This document shows, piece after piece, positions 26,427-35,056 of a stretch of DNA of 64,000 bases (position 1 is the stretch's first letter; the number at the start of each line of letters is the position of its first letter). A program made the translations under genes and the position numbers. Source of the stretch: Streptoverticillium olivoreticuli subsp. olivoreticuli (lineage in GTDB: Bacteria > Actinomycetota > Actinomycetes > Streptomycetales > Streptomycetaceae); NCBI RefSeq assembly GCF_003391135.1, contig NZ_CP031455.1, positions 806,001 to 870,000 on the forward strand, given 5' to 3'. Below the pieces are notes generated by a model. That model was not told the DNA's origin, did not search any database, and saw only the letters and a list, made by a program, of their open reading frames with translations.

Positions 26427-26551
26427 GAATGGGCCTTTCAGCGGGGCACTCCATCACGGATGAAGGCCATTGGCGTTGGTCGGTGTTGTGCCGGGGCCGG
26501 CCAGGGAAACGGGGGCGGGGTGCGTGCCGCGGTCCGGACCGGCCGCCGGAG

Positions 26552-26577
26552 GCGGGTCCGGCTGGAACCGGACCCGC
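26552..26577 (-). terminator. GC-rich hairpin downstream of the serine protease gene
   Basis: Perfect 10-base arms GCGGGTCCGG / CCGGACCCGC with a six-base loop, 90 bases after the protease stop codon. A probable terminator for that gene that leaves the BSP peptidase gene under its own promoter. Confidence 0.55.
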
Positions 26578-26666
26578 ACTTGTGACCCCGGGCGGGCCGG
26601 AGACCGCACGGCGAGGCGATCGCGACGTCCTCGACGCGTCCCGGGCCTGCCCGGCGTTCCGGTCTG

Positions 26667-28184
26667 CTACTGGAGCTTCCACTGCATGGAGTCGAGGCCG
26701 TCCGTGGTGCCGCAGGAGGCCACCGTCAGCTGGCCCTCACCGCCGGGGGCACCCAGGCACAGGTCGCCCTGCTTGCTGCGGATCGTGTACCAGCCGGGGT
26801 GGCTGGGGGTGGCGCGGAACTTCCAGAGCTGGTTGTCGGATCCGGTGCCGTTCACCTGGTGCGACCAGGCGGTGCCGTTGGAGAAGTTGTAGTCCAGGAC
26901 CCGGGCGTCGGCGCCCTTGAAGCCCTGCCCCTCGGTGTAGCGGTTCTCGATGAGGAAGTAGCCGTTGCCCTTGTCCCACAGGTGCCACTGCTGGTTCTGG
27001 GTTCCGGTGGCGTGGTAGCTGTAGACGGACGTGCCGCTGTCCGTCCGGTACGCGTAGAGGTCGGCCAGGTTGTTGTTCCAGTTGGTCAGGGTCGTGACCT
27101 TGTCGTGGGCCGGCTGGCCGTTGCCGGAGCCGTCCAGGGAGCGGAACACGGCCAGGGCCGCGTCGCGCCAGACCGCTGCTGCGGGGTCCTCCCCGAGGCT
27201 TCCGGAGAAGTTGCCGATCTGGGTCTGGCTGCTGTCGAAGGTGTCACCGTTGAGGACGGGGCCGCCGCTCGCGCCGCCGGACAGGTCGCTGTCACCGGTG
27301 CAGGGGCCGCCCCTGCCCAGGATCTGCGGCGGGTTGTCCGGGCCCCAGTAGGGCTGCTTCACACAGGTGTGGAACTGGTTGGAATTGGCGGGTATGCCCG
27401 CGAGCACCACCTGGTTCGGCAGAGAGGTGGTGCCGAACTGGTAGCCGGAGGCGCCGACGGCGTCCTGGACGTGGGTGCCGTTCTGGGTGTTGAGCGTCAG
27501 GAACGCGGTGTCGCTGTTCTGCGGGGCGTTGGTGAAGTCACCGACGACGCCGAGGGCCCGGAACGTCCACTTCCCGTACGGGGCGTGCTCGGTGCCGTCG
27601 GCGTCCTTGGAGTAGCCCGGGGTGAACTCGTACGTCGCCTTGGGATTGATCCGGCCCTGGTCGTCATGGATGATGCAGTGCCGCGCGGTGACAATCATGT
27701 CCTTGCTGTCGCTGGTGATCACGTTGCCGGTGCACCCGTTGGTCCACCACATGCCGGGGTTGTTCTCGTCGGGCCAGGCCATGCGGATGCGACCGCTGGT
27801 GGCACGCAGCCGGGTGTCACCCGGGGAGCCGGCCGCGAGTCGGCTCTTGCCCTTCTTCTGCTGAGGTGCGACGGCGGGTGCCTTCACGGTCTGCCCGGCG
27901 CCCGGCGCCTTCTCCTTCGGCTGCTCGGCCTTCGGCTTCCAGTCCTGCAGCTTCCCCTTGAACTCGCGGAAGGTGCCGTCCTTCTCGTGCCGGCTCCAGA
28001 GGTCACGCTGCTGGGCGTCGGTGGCCCCGGCCCGGGCGTAGGCGCCGCCGTCCGCCGTGTGCGGTGCGGACGAGGCGGGAGCGGCCGGAGTGGCGGCGTA
28101 CGCCTGGACGGTGGGGAGAGCGACGGCCAGACTCGCGGCGGCGAGCGTCAGGGTGATGGCATGTCTGCGCAACGGAAACTCCAT
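26667..28184 (-). CDS. Secreted trypsin-like serine protease with propeptide and C-terminal ricin-like lectin domain
   Basis: 505 residues. Sec signal to about residue 31, a Lys/Pro/Ala-rich pro-region (to ~120), then a chymotrypsin-fold protease with His in 'IVTARHCII', Asp in 'NSDTAFLTL' and Ser in 'LSGGASGGPVL'. The C-terminal ~130 residues show the ricin-B pattern ('NQQWHLWDKG', 'DNQLWKF', 'SMQWKL'). Extracellular protease probably targeted to glycans or cell walls. It shares the lectin type, at the opposite end, with the neighbouring BSP peptidase. Confidence 0.85.
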   Translation of the reverse strand: MEFPLRRHAITLTLAAASLAVALPTVQAYAATPAAPASSAPHTADGGAYARAGATDAQQRDLWSRHEKDGTFREFKGKLQDWKPKAEQPKEKAPGAGQTVKAPAVAPQQKKGKSRLAAGSPGDTRLRATSGRIRMAWPDENNPGMWWTNGCTGNVITSDSKDMIVTARHCIIHDDQGRINPKATYEFTPGYSKDADGTEHAPYGKWTFRALGVVGDFTNAPQNSDTAFLTLNTQNGTHVQDAVGASGYQFGTTSLPNQVVLAGIPANSNQFHTCVKQPYWGPDNPPQILGRGGPCTGDSDLSGGASGGPVLNGDTFDSSQTQIGNFSGSLGEDPAAAVWRDAALAVFRSLDGSGNGQPAHDKVTTLTNWNNNLADLYAYRTDSGTSVYSYHATGTQNQQWHLWDKGNGYFLIENRYTEGQGFKGADARVLDYNFSNGTAWSHQVNGTGSDNQLWKFRATPSHPGWYTIRSKQGDLCLGAPGGEGQLTVASCGTTDGLDSMQWKLQ

Positions 28185-28464
28185 TTCATGCGCGGGTGCG
28201 GATGGTCCCCGGACCGTAGGCGCCTGGGATCGCCATCCGTTCGACAGCCGATAAATGACCGGCCCGCGGCACGAGGCGCACAGCTCGTACCGGCGCCGGT
28301 TGTCCGAACGGCCGGTGGGACCCCACCGGGTGGTGATCCGGCTGCGGGTCCGGAGGTGCTCCTGCGCCCGGAGGAGATGTTCAGCGATGCAAGATCGTTT
28401 AGCCTGACCGACTGTCCGAGCCTCCGCACCGGCGACGGAGGCTCAACCCACCCTGAGGAGCACG

Positions 28465-28776
28465 TTGTTCGATCTCATCGTCATCATCCGGGTCTCCAAG
28501 ACCCCAGATATCGGCCTGGTTGCCGACGCTTTGAGCCAGATGCGCCCTTTGTGTCTGGCAGAGGACGGCTGCGTCAGCTGGGAGGCCTACCAGTCACACG
28601 AGGAACCAGGCCGCTTCGTCCTGGTCGAGCACTGGGCCAGCCGCGCCCACTGGGAGGCCCACGACGCCGGTGACGCCATCCAGAAGATCTACATCCCGGA
28701 GATCATGCCGCGCATCGAGCGCGAAGTGCATCCAAGCGTGCGCGTTCGCGGCAGGCATGAAGGGGTGACCGGGTGA
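28465..28776 (+). CDS. Antibiotic-biosynthesis-monooxygenase (ABM) fold protein
   Basis: 103 residues, TTG start at 28465 after CTGAGGAGC. 'LIVIIRVSKTPDIGLVADAL', 'DGCVSWEAYQS' and 'RFVLVEHWASRAHWEAHDAG' are the standard ABM/dimeric alpha-beta barrel pattern. These small proteins are heme-free quinol or aromatic oxidases, or simple ligand-binding dimers. Function here unknown. It is isolated between secreted protease genes and a decayed region. Confidence 0.75.
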   Translation: MFDLIVIIRVSKTPDIGLVADALSQMRPLCLAEDGCVSWEAYQSHEEPGRFVLVEHWASRAHWEAHDAGDAIQKIYIPEIMPRIEREVHPSVRVRGRHEGVTG

Positions 28777-28868
28777 GCCTGTAACGTCGTTCGAGCGACC
28801 TTGGCGGGCGCCCGTGTCCAGGAGCGCCCAACCGCGGTCAGGGCCATTTCAAAAGGGGCGCCGACTCC

Positions 28869-29304
28869 TCAGCCGACCAATACGCCACCTGAGCGCAGGC
28901 GGGTCTGGACCACCAGCTTGTTCAGGTCGTCTCCGGCATCTGTTTGGTTCGGCAGCGTCGTCGACTGCTCGGCCTCGCCCAGAGCCGCGTGGAGGGCTTC
29001 GACATCGGCCGTCAGCCGTTCGTGCGAGGGCGCGCCGTCGAGCGTGGACAGGTGGCCGTGCTCGGCCGCTGCCTTCGCCGCCACGAGGTCCCGGACGTAG
29101 TCCGGTGCCCGCACGCTGTCCAGCAGCGTCGGCAGGTCCGCCTGGATCTCGTGGGCGCGCATCAGGTGAATGCCCGTGAGCAGAACGCGGAACGTGTAGA
29201 GGAGCGGTTTGAGTTCGCCGGTCTTCCCGGGTGCGGGTCTCCTGCGCCGGCGTCAGCCCCAGGACGTCGCGCAGGGGCAGCAGGTGGACGCCGCGCAGGT
29301 GGTG
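28869..29304 (-). pseudogene. Decayed nucleotidyltransferase-family gene (internal deletion and frameshift)
   Basis: An N-terminal-type piece 'RGVHLLPLRDVLGLTPAQET' lies in one frame (to ~29223). The C-terminal piece resumes in another frame as 'KTGELKPLLYTFRVLLTG' and continues through 'AHEIQADLPTLLDSV', 'YVRDLVAAKAAAEHG' and 'LVVQTRLRSG' to the stop at 28869. I recognise this pattern from actinobacterial nucleotidyltransferase-domain proteins of about 250 residues, in which a long middle segment separates the two pieces. The middle and the true N-terminus are missing, so the gene is broken. The ATG at 29160-29162 could still start a 97-residue product, but it lacks the catalytic part. Confidence 0.6.
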
Positions 29305-29540
29305 TCGGGGTGTTCCGGGAGCGGGCTCGTGGCCAGCGCCCGGCCCGGACGTGCGGACAGCTCGTCGCACCAGGTGCGGACCTCGTCCCGGAGCAGTTCG
29401 CCACGGCGTACGGCCGGCAGGCGTTCACGGTACGGGCCGGCATCGATGTACACGGCGCCGCTCCCCTGCGGCAAGATACCGCTGATCATCAGGCGGAGCA
29501 TGTGCATAATGCGCTCCCAGCGCGGCTCGCCCTCCCACGG
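29301..29540 (-). pseudogene. C-terminal remnant of a second nucleotidyltransferase-like gene
   Basis: A minus-strand frame encodes 'RIMHMLRLMISG', 'AVYIDAGPYRERLPAVRRGE' and 'DEVRTWCDELSARPGRALA' ending 'SPLPEHPDT', matching the C-terminal helical region of nucleotidyltransferase-domain proteins. Upstream of it only low-complexity sequence remains, and downstream it runs directly into the next decayed copy (28869-29304). The two fragments look like adjacent related genes fused by deletion. Confidence 0.55.
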
Positions 29541-29674
29541 GCGCTGGGCAAGCTCCCACCTCCCAACCCCCCAACCCGCCAACCGCAACGCCGATATATA
29601 CCCATAGTGTGACGAATCGAGCACCAGGTAAGGTGGGCGCGACAGCACATCGTGAACCGGAACAAGGAGCAGAC

Positions 29675-30505
29675 GTGAGCGCGTCGGCGTCCATCGCCCT
29701 GCAGCAGGAGATCGCCCGGGAGCTCCAGGTCGCCGAGACCTTCGAGGCCGAGCGGGAGATCGAACGCCGGGTGGCCTTCCTGGCCGAGCGGCTGACCTCC
29801 ACCGGTCTGCGCTCCCTCGTGCTCGGCATCAGCGGCGGCGTCGACTCCACCACCACCGGCCGGCTGTGCCAGCTCGCCGTCGAGCGGGCCCGGGCCGCCG
29901 GGCACGAGGCGCGGTTCTACGCGATGCGGCTGCCCTACGGGGTCCAGGCCGACGAGCACGACGCCCAGCTCGCGCTCTCCTTCATCCGGGCCGACCACGT
30001 GCTGACCGTGGACATCAAGCCCGCGAGCGACGCCGCGCTCGCGGCCTCGCTGGCCGCCGACGTGAGCTTCCGCGACGCCCACCACCAGGACTTCGTGCAC
30101 GGCAACATCAAGGCCCGGCAGCGCATGATCGCCCAGTACGCGGTGGCCGGCGCGCACGACGGCCTGGTCGTCGGCACCGACCACGCCGCCGAGGCGGTCT
30201 CCGGCTTCTTCACCAAGTTCGGCGACGGCGCCGCCGACCTGGTCCCGCTGACCGGTCTGACCAAGCGCCGGGTGCGCGCCGTCGCGGACGCGCTGGGCGC
30301 GCCCGCCGAGCTGGTGTGGAAGATCCCGACGGCCGACCTGGAGACTCTCGACCCGGGCAAGGCCGACGAGGACGCGCTCGGGGTCACCTACGACGACATC
30401 GACGACTTCCTGGAGGGCAAGCCGGTGGACGAGCGCGCCTTCGAGACGATCGTCCGCCGCTACCGCCTCACCGACCACAAGCGCCGGCTGCCCGCCGCTC
30501 CCTAG
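29675..30505 (+). CDS. nadE: NAD(+) synthase, ammonia-dependent
   Basis: 276 residues from GTG 29675, where AAGGAG lies 7-8 bases upstream; a longer frame to 29609 is unsupported. The ATP-pyrophosphatase P-loop 'LGISGGVDSTTTGRL' and 'GTDHAAEAVSGFFTKFGDG' (metal/ATP region) identify NadE. It adenylates and amidates nicotinic acid adenine dinucleotide. No glutaminase domain is fused, so ammonia is used directly, as in the short NadE class. A metabolic gene unrelated to its neighbours. Confidence 0.93.
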   Translation: MSASASIALQQEIARELQVAETFEAEREIERRVAFLAERLTSTGLRSLVLGISGGVDSTTTGRLCQLAVERARAAGHEARFYAMRLPYGVQADEHDAQLALSFIRADHVLTVDIKPASDAALAASLAADVSFRDAHHQDFVHGNIKARQRMIAQYAVAGAHDGLVVGTDHAAEAVSGFFTKFGDGAADLVPLTGLTKRRVRAVADALGAPAELVWKIPTADLETLDPGKADEDALGVTYDDIDDFLEGKPVDERAFETIVRRYRLTDHKRRLPAAP

Positions 30506-30783
30506 CTGCCTGCTCTTGCTTGGCGCCGTACACGGCTTACTGCCGCGGTGCGGCGAGTCGGATGGTGTCCCTGCGGGCGCCAGCCTGGCCGGGGCCGGCC
30601 GGGCCGGCACCCGCACGGCAGATCAGGGTCGGCCTGAGCACGCTCTCTCCCCGAAGAGCAGGCCGCGGTGAAGTTTCTCGGATGCGGCCGCAACCTCGAG
30701 GGGTGTCGCACGTCTGGTGGGTTGAAGGCGCCCTTCAACCGTTGTTCCAGACCGTGTTTCCGTCACTCGCTCGGGAGAACCTC

Positions 30784-31095
30784 ATGTCTTTGCACGCCAA
30801 GTGGAACTACCGTCCCCGCCCCCGTGTCCTGGGTGCCGTCACCGGGGTCGCGCTGCTGCTGGGCGGCGGCTTCGCCGCGCAGGCCGTCGCCGATTCGAGC
30901 CCGAAGCCGGCCCCCGCCGCACCGAAGGTCATCACGACCGGGGACGCGGCAGCCCCGCAGGCCGCTTCGAAGCCCGACGTCTCGAAGTCCGCCGGTACCC
31001 CGAAGGTCGTCGACGCGGGCAAGCCCGGCGCCGGAGCCGCCCCGGCCGAGAACGCGCCCCGGGTGATCAAGCCGGGCAGCGGGGTCCAGAAGTAG
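30784..31095 (+). CDS. Small exported or membrane-anchored Ala/Pro/Lys-rich protein
   Basis: 103 residues, ATG 30784 after GGGAGAACC. Basic N-terminus, hydrophobic segment (about 16-33, 'GAVTGVALLLGGGFAAQAVA') and a disordered tail with repeated 'PKV(I/V)' and 'KP' elements. No known domain. It lies directly upstream of a sigma-factor operon and may be part of the same envelope-related unit. A hairpin (31115-31144) separates them. Confidence 0.6.
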   Translation: MSLHAKWNYRPRPRVLGAVTGVALLLGGGFAAQAVADSSPKPAPAAPKVITTGDAAAPQAASKPDVSKSAGTPKVVDAGKPGAGAAPAENAPRVIKPGSGVQK

Positions 31096-31114
31096 CAGCA
31101 GCGACAGCACCACG

Positions 31115-31144
31115 GGGCGGGCCGGCCTTTCCGCAGGCCCGCCC
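31115..31144 (+). terminator. GC hairpin between the small exported protein and the sigma-factor gene
   Basis: Nine-base arms GGGCGGGCC / GGCCCGCCC with a 12-base loop, 20 bases after the stop codon. A probable terminator or partial attenuator. Confidence 0.45.
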
Positions 31145-31170
31145 GCCCCTCCCGCAACGGATCGAGGCCC

Positions 31171-31785
31171 ATGCAGTACGCCATTCCCGCAGCGCCGCCC
31201 TGGTGGTCCCGTCTGCTCTTCCGCATGCCCCGGACCGGGGGTGCGCCGGTACGGGGACATCGTCTGCGGGCACTTGGTACGCCGTACGACGACGAGCTGC
31301 CGCCCACACTGACCGATCTGTACCGGGCACGGCGACTCGACATGGTGCGGCTCGCGCTCTTCCTGGTGGACGATCTGCACACCGCCGAGGACGTCGTCCA
31401 GGACGCCTTCGCCGCCATCTGCCGCACACACGGCACCTCGCTGGACGGACTCCAGGACCCCGGGGCCTACCTGCACACCGCCGTGGTCAACGCGTCCCGC
31501 TCCGTACTGCGCAGACGTCGCACCGCCCGCGCCTACACCCCGCCCCATCAGGGTTACGGGCCACCTGTCGACGAGGGACTGCTGCTCGCCGAGGAGCACC
31601 GTCAAGTTCTCGACGCACTAGCACAATTGACGCAGCGTCAGCGCGAGGTGCTGGTGCTGCGCTACTGGTCGGAGCTGACCGAGGCGCAGATCGCGCATGC
31701 GCTCGGGCTGTCGCGCGGCGCGGTGAAGTCCACCGCGAGCCGCGCGCTGGACGCCCTGGAGAAGAAGCTGGGGGCGGGCCGATGA
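31171..31785 (+). CDS. ECF-type RNA polymerase sigma factor
   Basis: 204 residues. Region 2 includes 'LVDDLHTAEDVVQDAFAAIC' and region 4 'LTQRQREVLVLRYWSELTEA' with the helix-turn-helix 'IAHALGLSRGAVKSTASRAL'. Residues 1-40 precede the conserved part, so a later start is possible. The next gene overlaps by ATGA and encodes a small membrane protein, the usual layout of a sigma factor with its anti-sigma partner. Confidence 0.88.
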   Translation: MQYAIPAAPPWWSRLLFRMPRTGGAPVRGHRLRALGTPYDDELPPTLTDLYRARRLDMVRLALFLVDDLHTAEDVVQDAFAAICRTHGTSLDGLQDPGAYLHTAVVNASRSVLRRRRTARAYTPPHQGYGPPVDEGLLLAEEHRQVLDALAQLTQRQREVLVLRYWSELTEAQIAHALGLSRGAVKSTASRALDALEKKLGAGR

Positions 31786-32126
31786 AGCCGAATACCGAAG
31801 ACCGCCGGTCTACGACCGAGGACCGGCTGCGCACCGCGCTGGCCGCCCGCGCCGCGCTCGTCACGCACCGCGATCTGCGCCGCGACGCACCCCCGCAGGG
31901 ACGCACCTGGGGCGTGCACCGGGTGCGCAGGGTTGCCTTCGCCGCGCTCGGTGTGGCTGCTGCCGTGGTAGCCGTATGTCTGCTGGTGCTGCTGCCGAGC
32001 AGCCCGCGGGACCCGGCTCCGGTGCCGCCCGCCGGCACCCCGGGCATCAGCGAACCGCCGCCGTCCACACCTACACGCCCGGTCGACCCGTCCGCCGCGG
32101 ACCCCCATGTGATCGGCAAGCCATAG
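31782..32126 (+). CDS. Single-TM protein, candidate anti-sigma partner
   Basis: 114 residues, ATG overlapping the sigma-factor stop. N-terminal cytoplasmic part is Arg-rich (about 1-50), one TM helix ('AALGVAAAVVAVCLLVLL', about 54-71), then a Pro-rich extracellular tail. There is no zinc-binding HxxxCxxC motif, so it is not a classic ZAS anti-sigma factor. Assignment rests on translational coupling and topology. Confidence 0.62.
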   Translation: MKPNTEDRRSTTEDRLRTALAARAALVTHRDLRRDAPPQGRTWGVHRVRRVAFAALGVAAAVVAVCLLVLLPSSPRDPAPVPPAGTPGISEPPPSTPTRPVDPSAADPHVIGKP

Positions 32127-32346
32127 ATCACGGCGGCGTAGTCGGCGATCCCGACGCGCACGCCCGGCTCACATCGACCGACAGCTCCGTGCGACGGGCT
32201 GCCCGAGGACGCGACACCCAGTCAATCGGCACAGGGGGGTAGCCCCACCCACAGTGGGCGGACAGCGGGATCCCTTTCGTGATCTTGCCCGGGGATGCTG
32301 GATCCACAGGCCAGTTGCTTCCCACCGACCCCACAGGAGTTCTTTC

Positions 32347-33516
32347 GTGTACGAGCGTGCAGGGGACAAGTTCCGTTCCTCCAAGCGGCGGGGCTACCGA
32401 CGCGGGGCGGTCTCGACAGCAGTCGCCGTGGCCGCCGGCATCGTGGCGATCGGTGCGCTGGCGGCGCCCCCGGCGGTCGCCGGCTCCACGCCGGATGGCG
32501 TCCAGCAGAGCCTGAACGCGTTGGTGCGCGACGACGGTCTTCCCGCCGCGCTGGCGAGCGTCAAGGGCCGCGACGGTCGGACCCGTACCTACACGGCGGG
32601 CGTGGGCGATCTGGACACCAAGGCCAAGGTGCCCGTCGACGGACAGGTCCGCATCGGCAGCAACACCAAGGCGTTCACCGCCGTGGTCATGCTGCAACTG
32701 GTCGCCGAGGGAAAGGTCGACCTCGAGGCTCCCGTCGACACCTACCTGCCGGGACTTCTGCGCGGGGACGGCATCGACGGGCGCACCGTCACCGTCCACC
32801 AACTGCTCCAGCACACCAGCGGCCTGCCCGACTTCGCCGAGGCCCTCGATCTCGTCGCCACGCGACGCCAGTACTTCGAACCCCGCGAACTCCTCGACCT
32901 GGCCCTCGCGCGCAAGGCCGAGTTCCCCCCGGGCACGAAATGGGCGTACAGCAACACGAACTACCTGGTCGCCGGCCTGATCATCCAGAAGGTCACGGGG
33001 CGACCGGTCGGTGAGGCGATCACCCGGCGCGTCATCAACCGCATCGGACTGCGCCACACCTACTTCCCCTCCCCCGGGGACATGACCATCCAAGGCCCCC
33101 ACCCCCAGGGCTACTTCCCGGAGAAGACCGGCGGGCCCCTGCGTAATTTCACCGAGATAGACCCGTCCTCGGCCTGGGCCGCCGGTGCGATGGTCTCCAC
33201 CAACACCGACCTCAACCAGTTCTACGGCGCGCTCCTCGCAGGCCGCCTCCTCGCCCCGGCGCAGCTCGCCCAGATGCGCGCCACCGTCCCCGCCGACGCT
33301 CTGGGTCACGGCACCCGCTACGGCCTGGGCCTGGAGAGCAGGCCGCTGTCGTGCGGCGGTGTGTACTGGGGTCACGGCGGAACCATTCCGGGATACCGGA
33401 CCCGCGGAGGCGCCACCGAGGACGGCCGCGCCGTCGACATCGCGGTGACCACCGTCCCGACCGGCGCGGCCGCGCAGCACTTGGAGGAGGCTGTGGACAC
33501 CGCCTTGTGCCGCTGA
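32347..33516 (+). CDS. Secreted serine hydrolase of the class C beta-lactamase/DD-carboxypeptidase family
   Basis: 389 residues from GTG 32347 after CAGGAG. Long basic N-region and signal peptide ending near 'PPAVAG' (~residue 40). Active-site motifs: SxxK as 'GSNTKAFT', YxN as 'YSNTNY' and 'HGGTIPGY' for the KTG-equivalent. These resemble Streptomyces R61-type DD-peptidases and related esterases. Probably acts on cell-wall peptides or small esters outside the cell. Confidence 0.85.
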   Translation: MYERAGDKFRSSKRRGYRRGAVSTAVAVAAGIVAIGALAAPPAVAGSTPDGVQQSLNALVRDDGLPAALASVKGRDGRTRTYTAGVGDLDTKAKVPVDGQVRIGSNTKAFTAVVMLQLVAEGKVDLEAPVDTYLPGLLRGDGIDGRTVTVHQLLQHTSGLPDFAEALDLVATRRQYFEPRELLDLALARKAEFPPGTKWAYSNTNYLVAGLIIQKVTGRPVGEAITRRVINRIGLRHTYFPSPGDMTIQGPHPQGYFPEKTGGPLRNFTEIDPSSAWAAGAMVSTNTDLNQFYGALLAGRLLAPAQLAQMRATVPADALGHGTRYGLGLESRPLSCGGVYWGHGGTIPGYRTRGGATEDGRAVDIAVTTVPTGAAAQHLEEAVDTALCR

Positions 33517-33713
33517 ACCCGGGTGCGACGTGGGAATTGATCCCATCAATCCGGAGTTCATGGGCCGTTGATCCGCCTCTTGCATTGTCTCCCTGTCGGT
33601 CGGACGGGCGTTCCTGCTGCGGAAGTTGCGAGCCGTGAAGAGCGCGGCCGGAAATTCCGTCGGCACCCGGTTCGCGATCCCGTCCGCATTCCACGCCGCA
33701 AAGGGAGAAAAGC

Positions 33714-34421
33714 ATGAGAACGATCAGTGCAGCGCTCAAGGGCCTGAGCATCGCGGCCGCCGTGGGCGCCATATTCGTGGCGGCGCCCGGAACCGCCTCG
33801 GCGGCGACGCCCGATGTGGTGAAGGCCACCTCCGCGGGAGCGGGGAGCCAGACGTTCGCCCTCACGATCGATGACGGGCCCAGTCCCACATGGACGAATC
33901 AGGTCCTCGATCTGCTGAAGGACCGCGAGGTGAAGGCCACGTTCTGTGTCATCGGCGACCACGCGCGCCAGTATCCGGACCTGATCAAGCGGATCGTCGA
34001 CGAGGGCCACAGCCTCTGCAACCACTCCATGCACCACGTGAATCCCAGCACGCAGAGCCCGGACCAGCAGCGTGCCGCCATCCAGGAGGCCTCGGACGCG
34101 ATCCACGCGGCGGCGCCCGGCGCGCCGATCAACTACTACCGGGCGCCGGAAGGCGGTTTCACCCAGGACGCCACGCAGTACGCCGCGAGCCAGGGCATGC
34201 AGCCGGTCGGCTGGTCCGTGGACACCGAGGACTGGAGGCTGCCGGGTGTCGACGGGATTTTCCAGAACTACAAGAAGGAATTCCAGGGCGGCGGCGTGAT
34301 CCTCATGCACGACGGCTCCGAGGAGAACGACCGCAGTCAGAGTGTCGAGGCGATGGGCAATATCCTGTCCGATCTCGCCAACAACGGCTACACCGATGAT
34401 CTCCCGGCCGTGCTCGGCTGA
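33714..34421 (+). CDS. Secreted NodB-family polysaccharide deacetylase
   Basis: 235 residues. Signal peptide to about 'ASAA' (residue ~30). NodB motifs: 'LTIDDGPSP' (catalytic and metal Asp), 'HSLCNHSMHHV' (metal His pair), 'YYRAPEGG' (motif 3, Arg-x-Pro), 'GWSVDTEDW' and 'VILMHDG' (His of the last motif). Deacetylates N-acetylated glycans (chitin, peptidoglycan or xylan); the substrate is not determinable. A secreted double-psi barrel protein gene follows. Confidence 0.9.
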   Translation: MRTISAALKGLSIAAAVGAIFVAAPGTASAATPDVVKATSAGAGSQTFALTIDDGPSPTWTNQVLDLLKDREVKATFCVIGDHARQYPDLIKRIVDEGHSLCNHSMHHVNPSTQSPDQQRAAIQEASDAIHAAAPGAPINYYRAPEGGFTQDATQYAASQGMQPVGWSVDTEDWRLPGVDGIFQNYKKEFQGGGVILMHDGSEENDRSQSVEAMGNILSDLANNGYTDDLPAVLG

Positions 34422-34488
34422 TCAGGCCGCTCCACAGCGGTCCAACCGATCCGCATTTCCCGACACTTCGAGATAGGTGAATTCCGTG

Positions 34489-34893
34489 ATGCATTCCAAG
34501 AAGAAGCTCAGCCGCGCTCTTGCCACCGTCGCGCTCGCCGCGGGCCTGGCGTCCGCCGTCGCCGTCCCGGCACACGCGAACAGCAGCAGTGACCCGCAGA
34601 GCTGCACCGCCTCCTGGTACGGGGCCCCCGGCGAGATCCCCGACAACTGGCCCACCGCCAGCGGGGAGCCGTTCGACCCCGAGGCGATGGCCGCGGCCAG
34701 CCGTGACCTGCCGTTCGGCACCGAGGTCCGCGTCACCAACACCGACAACGGGGAATCGGTCACCGTGAGAGTCAACGACCGGGGCCCGACGGACACGAGC
34801 CGCTGTATCGATCTGACCAGGGGCGCGTTCAGCCGGATCGCGGACACCGACCGGGGGCTCGCCGCCGTGACCCTCGAAGTCCTCGACGACTGA
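34489..34893 (+). CDS. Small secreted double-psi beta-barrel (RlpA/papain-inhibitor-like) protein
   Basis: 134 residues from ATG 34489 with AGGTGA upstream (GTG 34477 is in frame but less well spaced). Signal peptide to 'PAHA' (~residue 31). The mature part 'CTASWYGAPGEIPDNWPTAS', 'AAASRDLPFGTEVRVTN', 'VTVRVNDRGPTD' and a second Cys in 'SRCIDLTRGAF' fits the two-Cys DPBB fold known from RlpA-like proteins and from the Streptomyces papain inhibitor. Could bind peptidoglycan or inhibit cysteine peptidases. Confidence 0.75.
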   Translation: MHSKKKLSRALATVALAAGLASAVAVPAHANSSSDPQSCTASWYGAPGEIPDNWPTASGEPFDPEAMAAASRDLPFGTEVRVTNTDNGESVTVRVNDRGPTDTSRCIDLTRGAFSRIADTDRGLAAVTLEVLDD

Positions 34894-34907
34894 CGCCCGT
34901 AGCGGAC

Positions 34908-34936
34908 AGGCCCGGCGGTCCATGACCGCCGGGCCT
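34908..34936 (+). terminator. Strong rho-independent-type hairpin
   Basis: Perfect 13-base arms AGGCCCGGCGGTC / GACCGCCGGGCCT with a three-base loop, 15 bases after the DPBB stop codon. Confidence 0.7.
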
Positions 34937-35056
34937 GAGGCCTGCCGGTTGCACCGATGCTCACTCTTTCCAGTGATTGTCGTGCAGCGGTCACACTTCT
35001 GCGTCGCCATCCGTCATTGCAGTGACAGCAACATGCAAGCCCATAGGGAGATGACG

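Noticed and set aside
28869..29162. 97-aa intact gene starting at ATG 29160-29162
   Set aside because: Upstream in-frame sequence ('KTGELKPLLYTFRVLLTG') clearly belongs to the same protein, so this is the tail of a broken nucleotidyltransferase gene.
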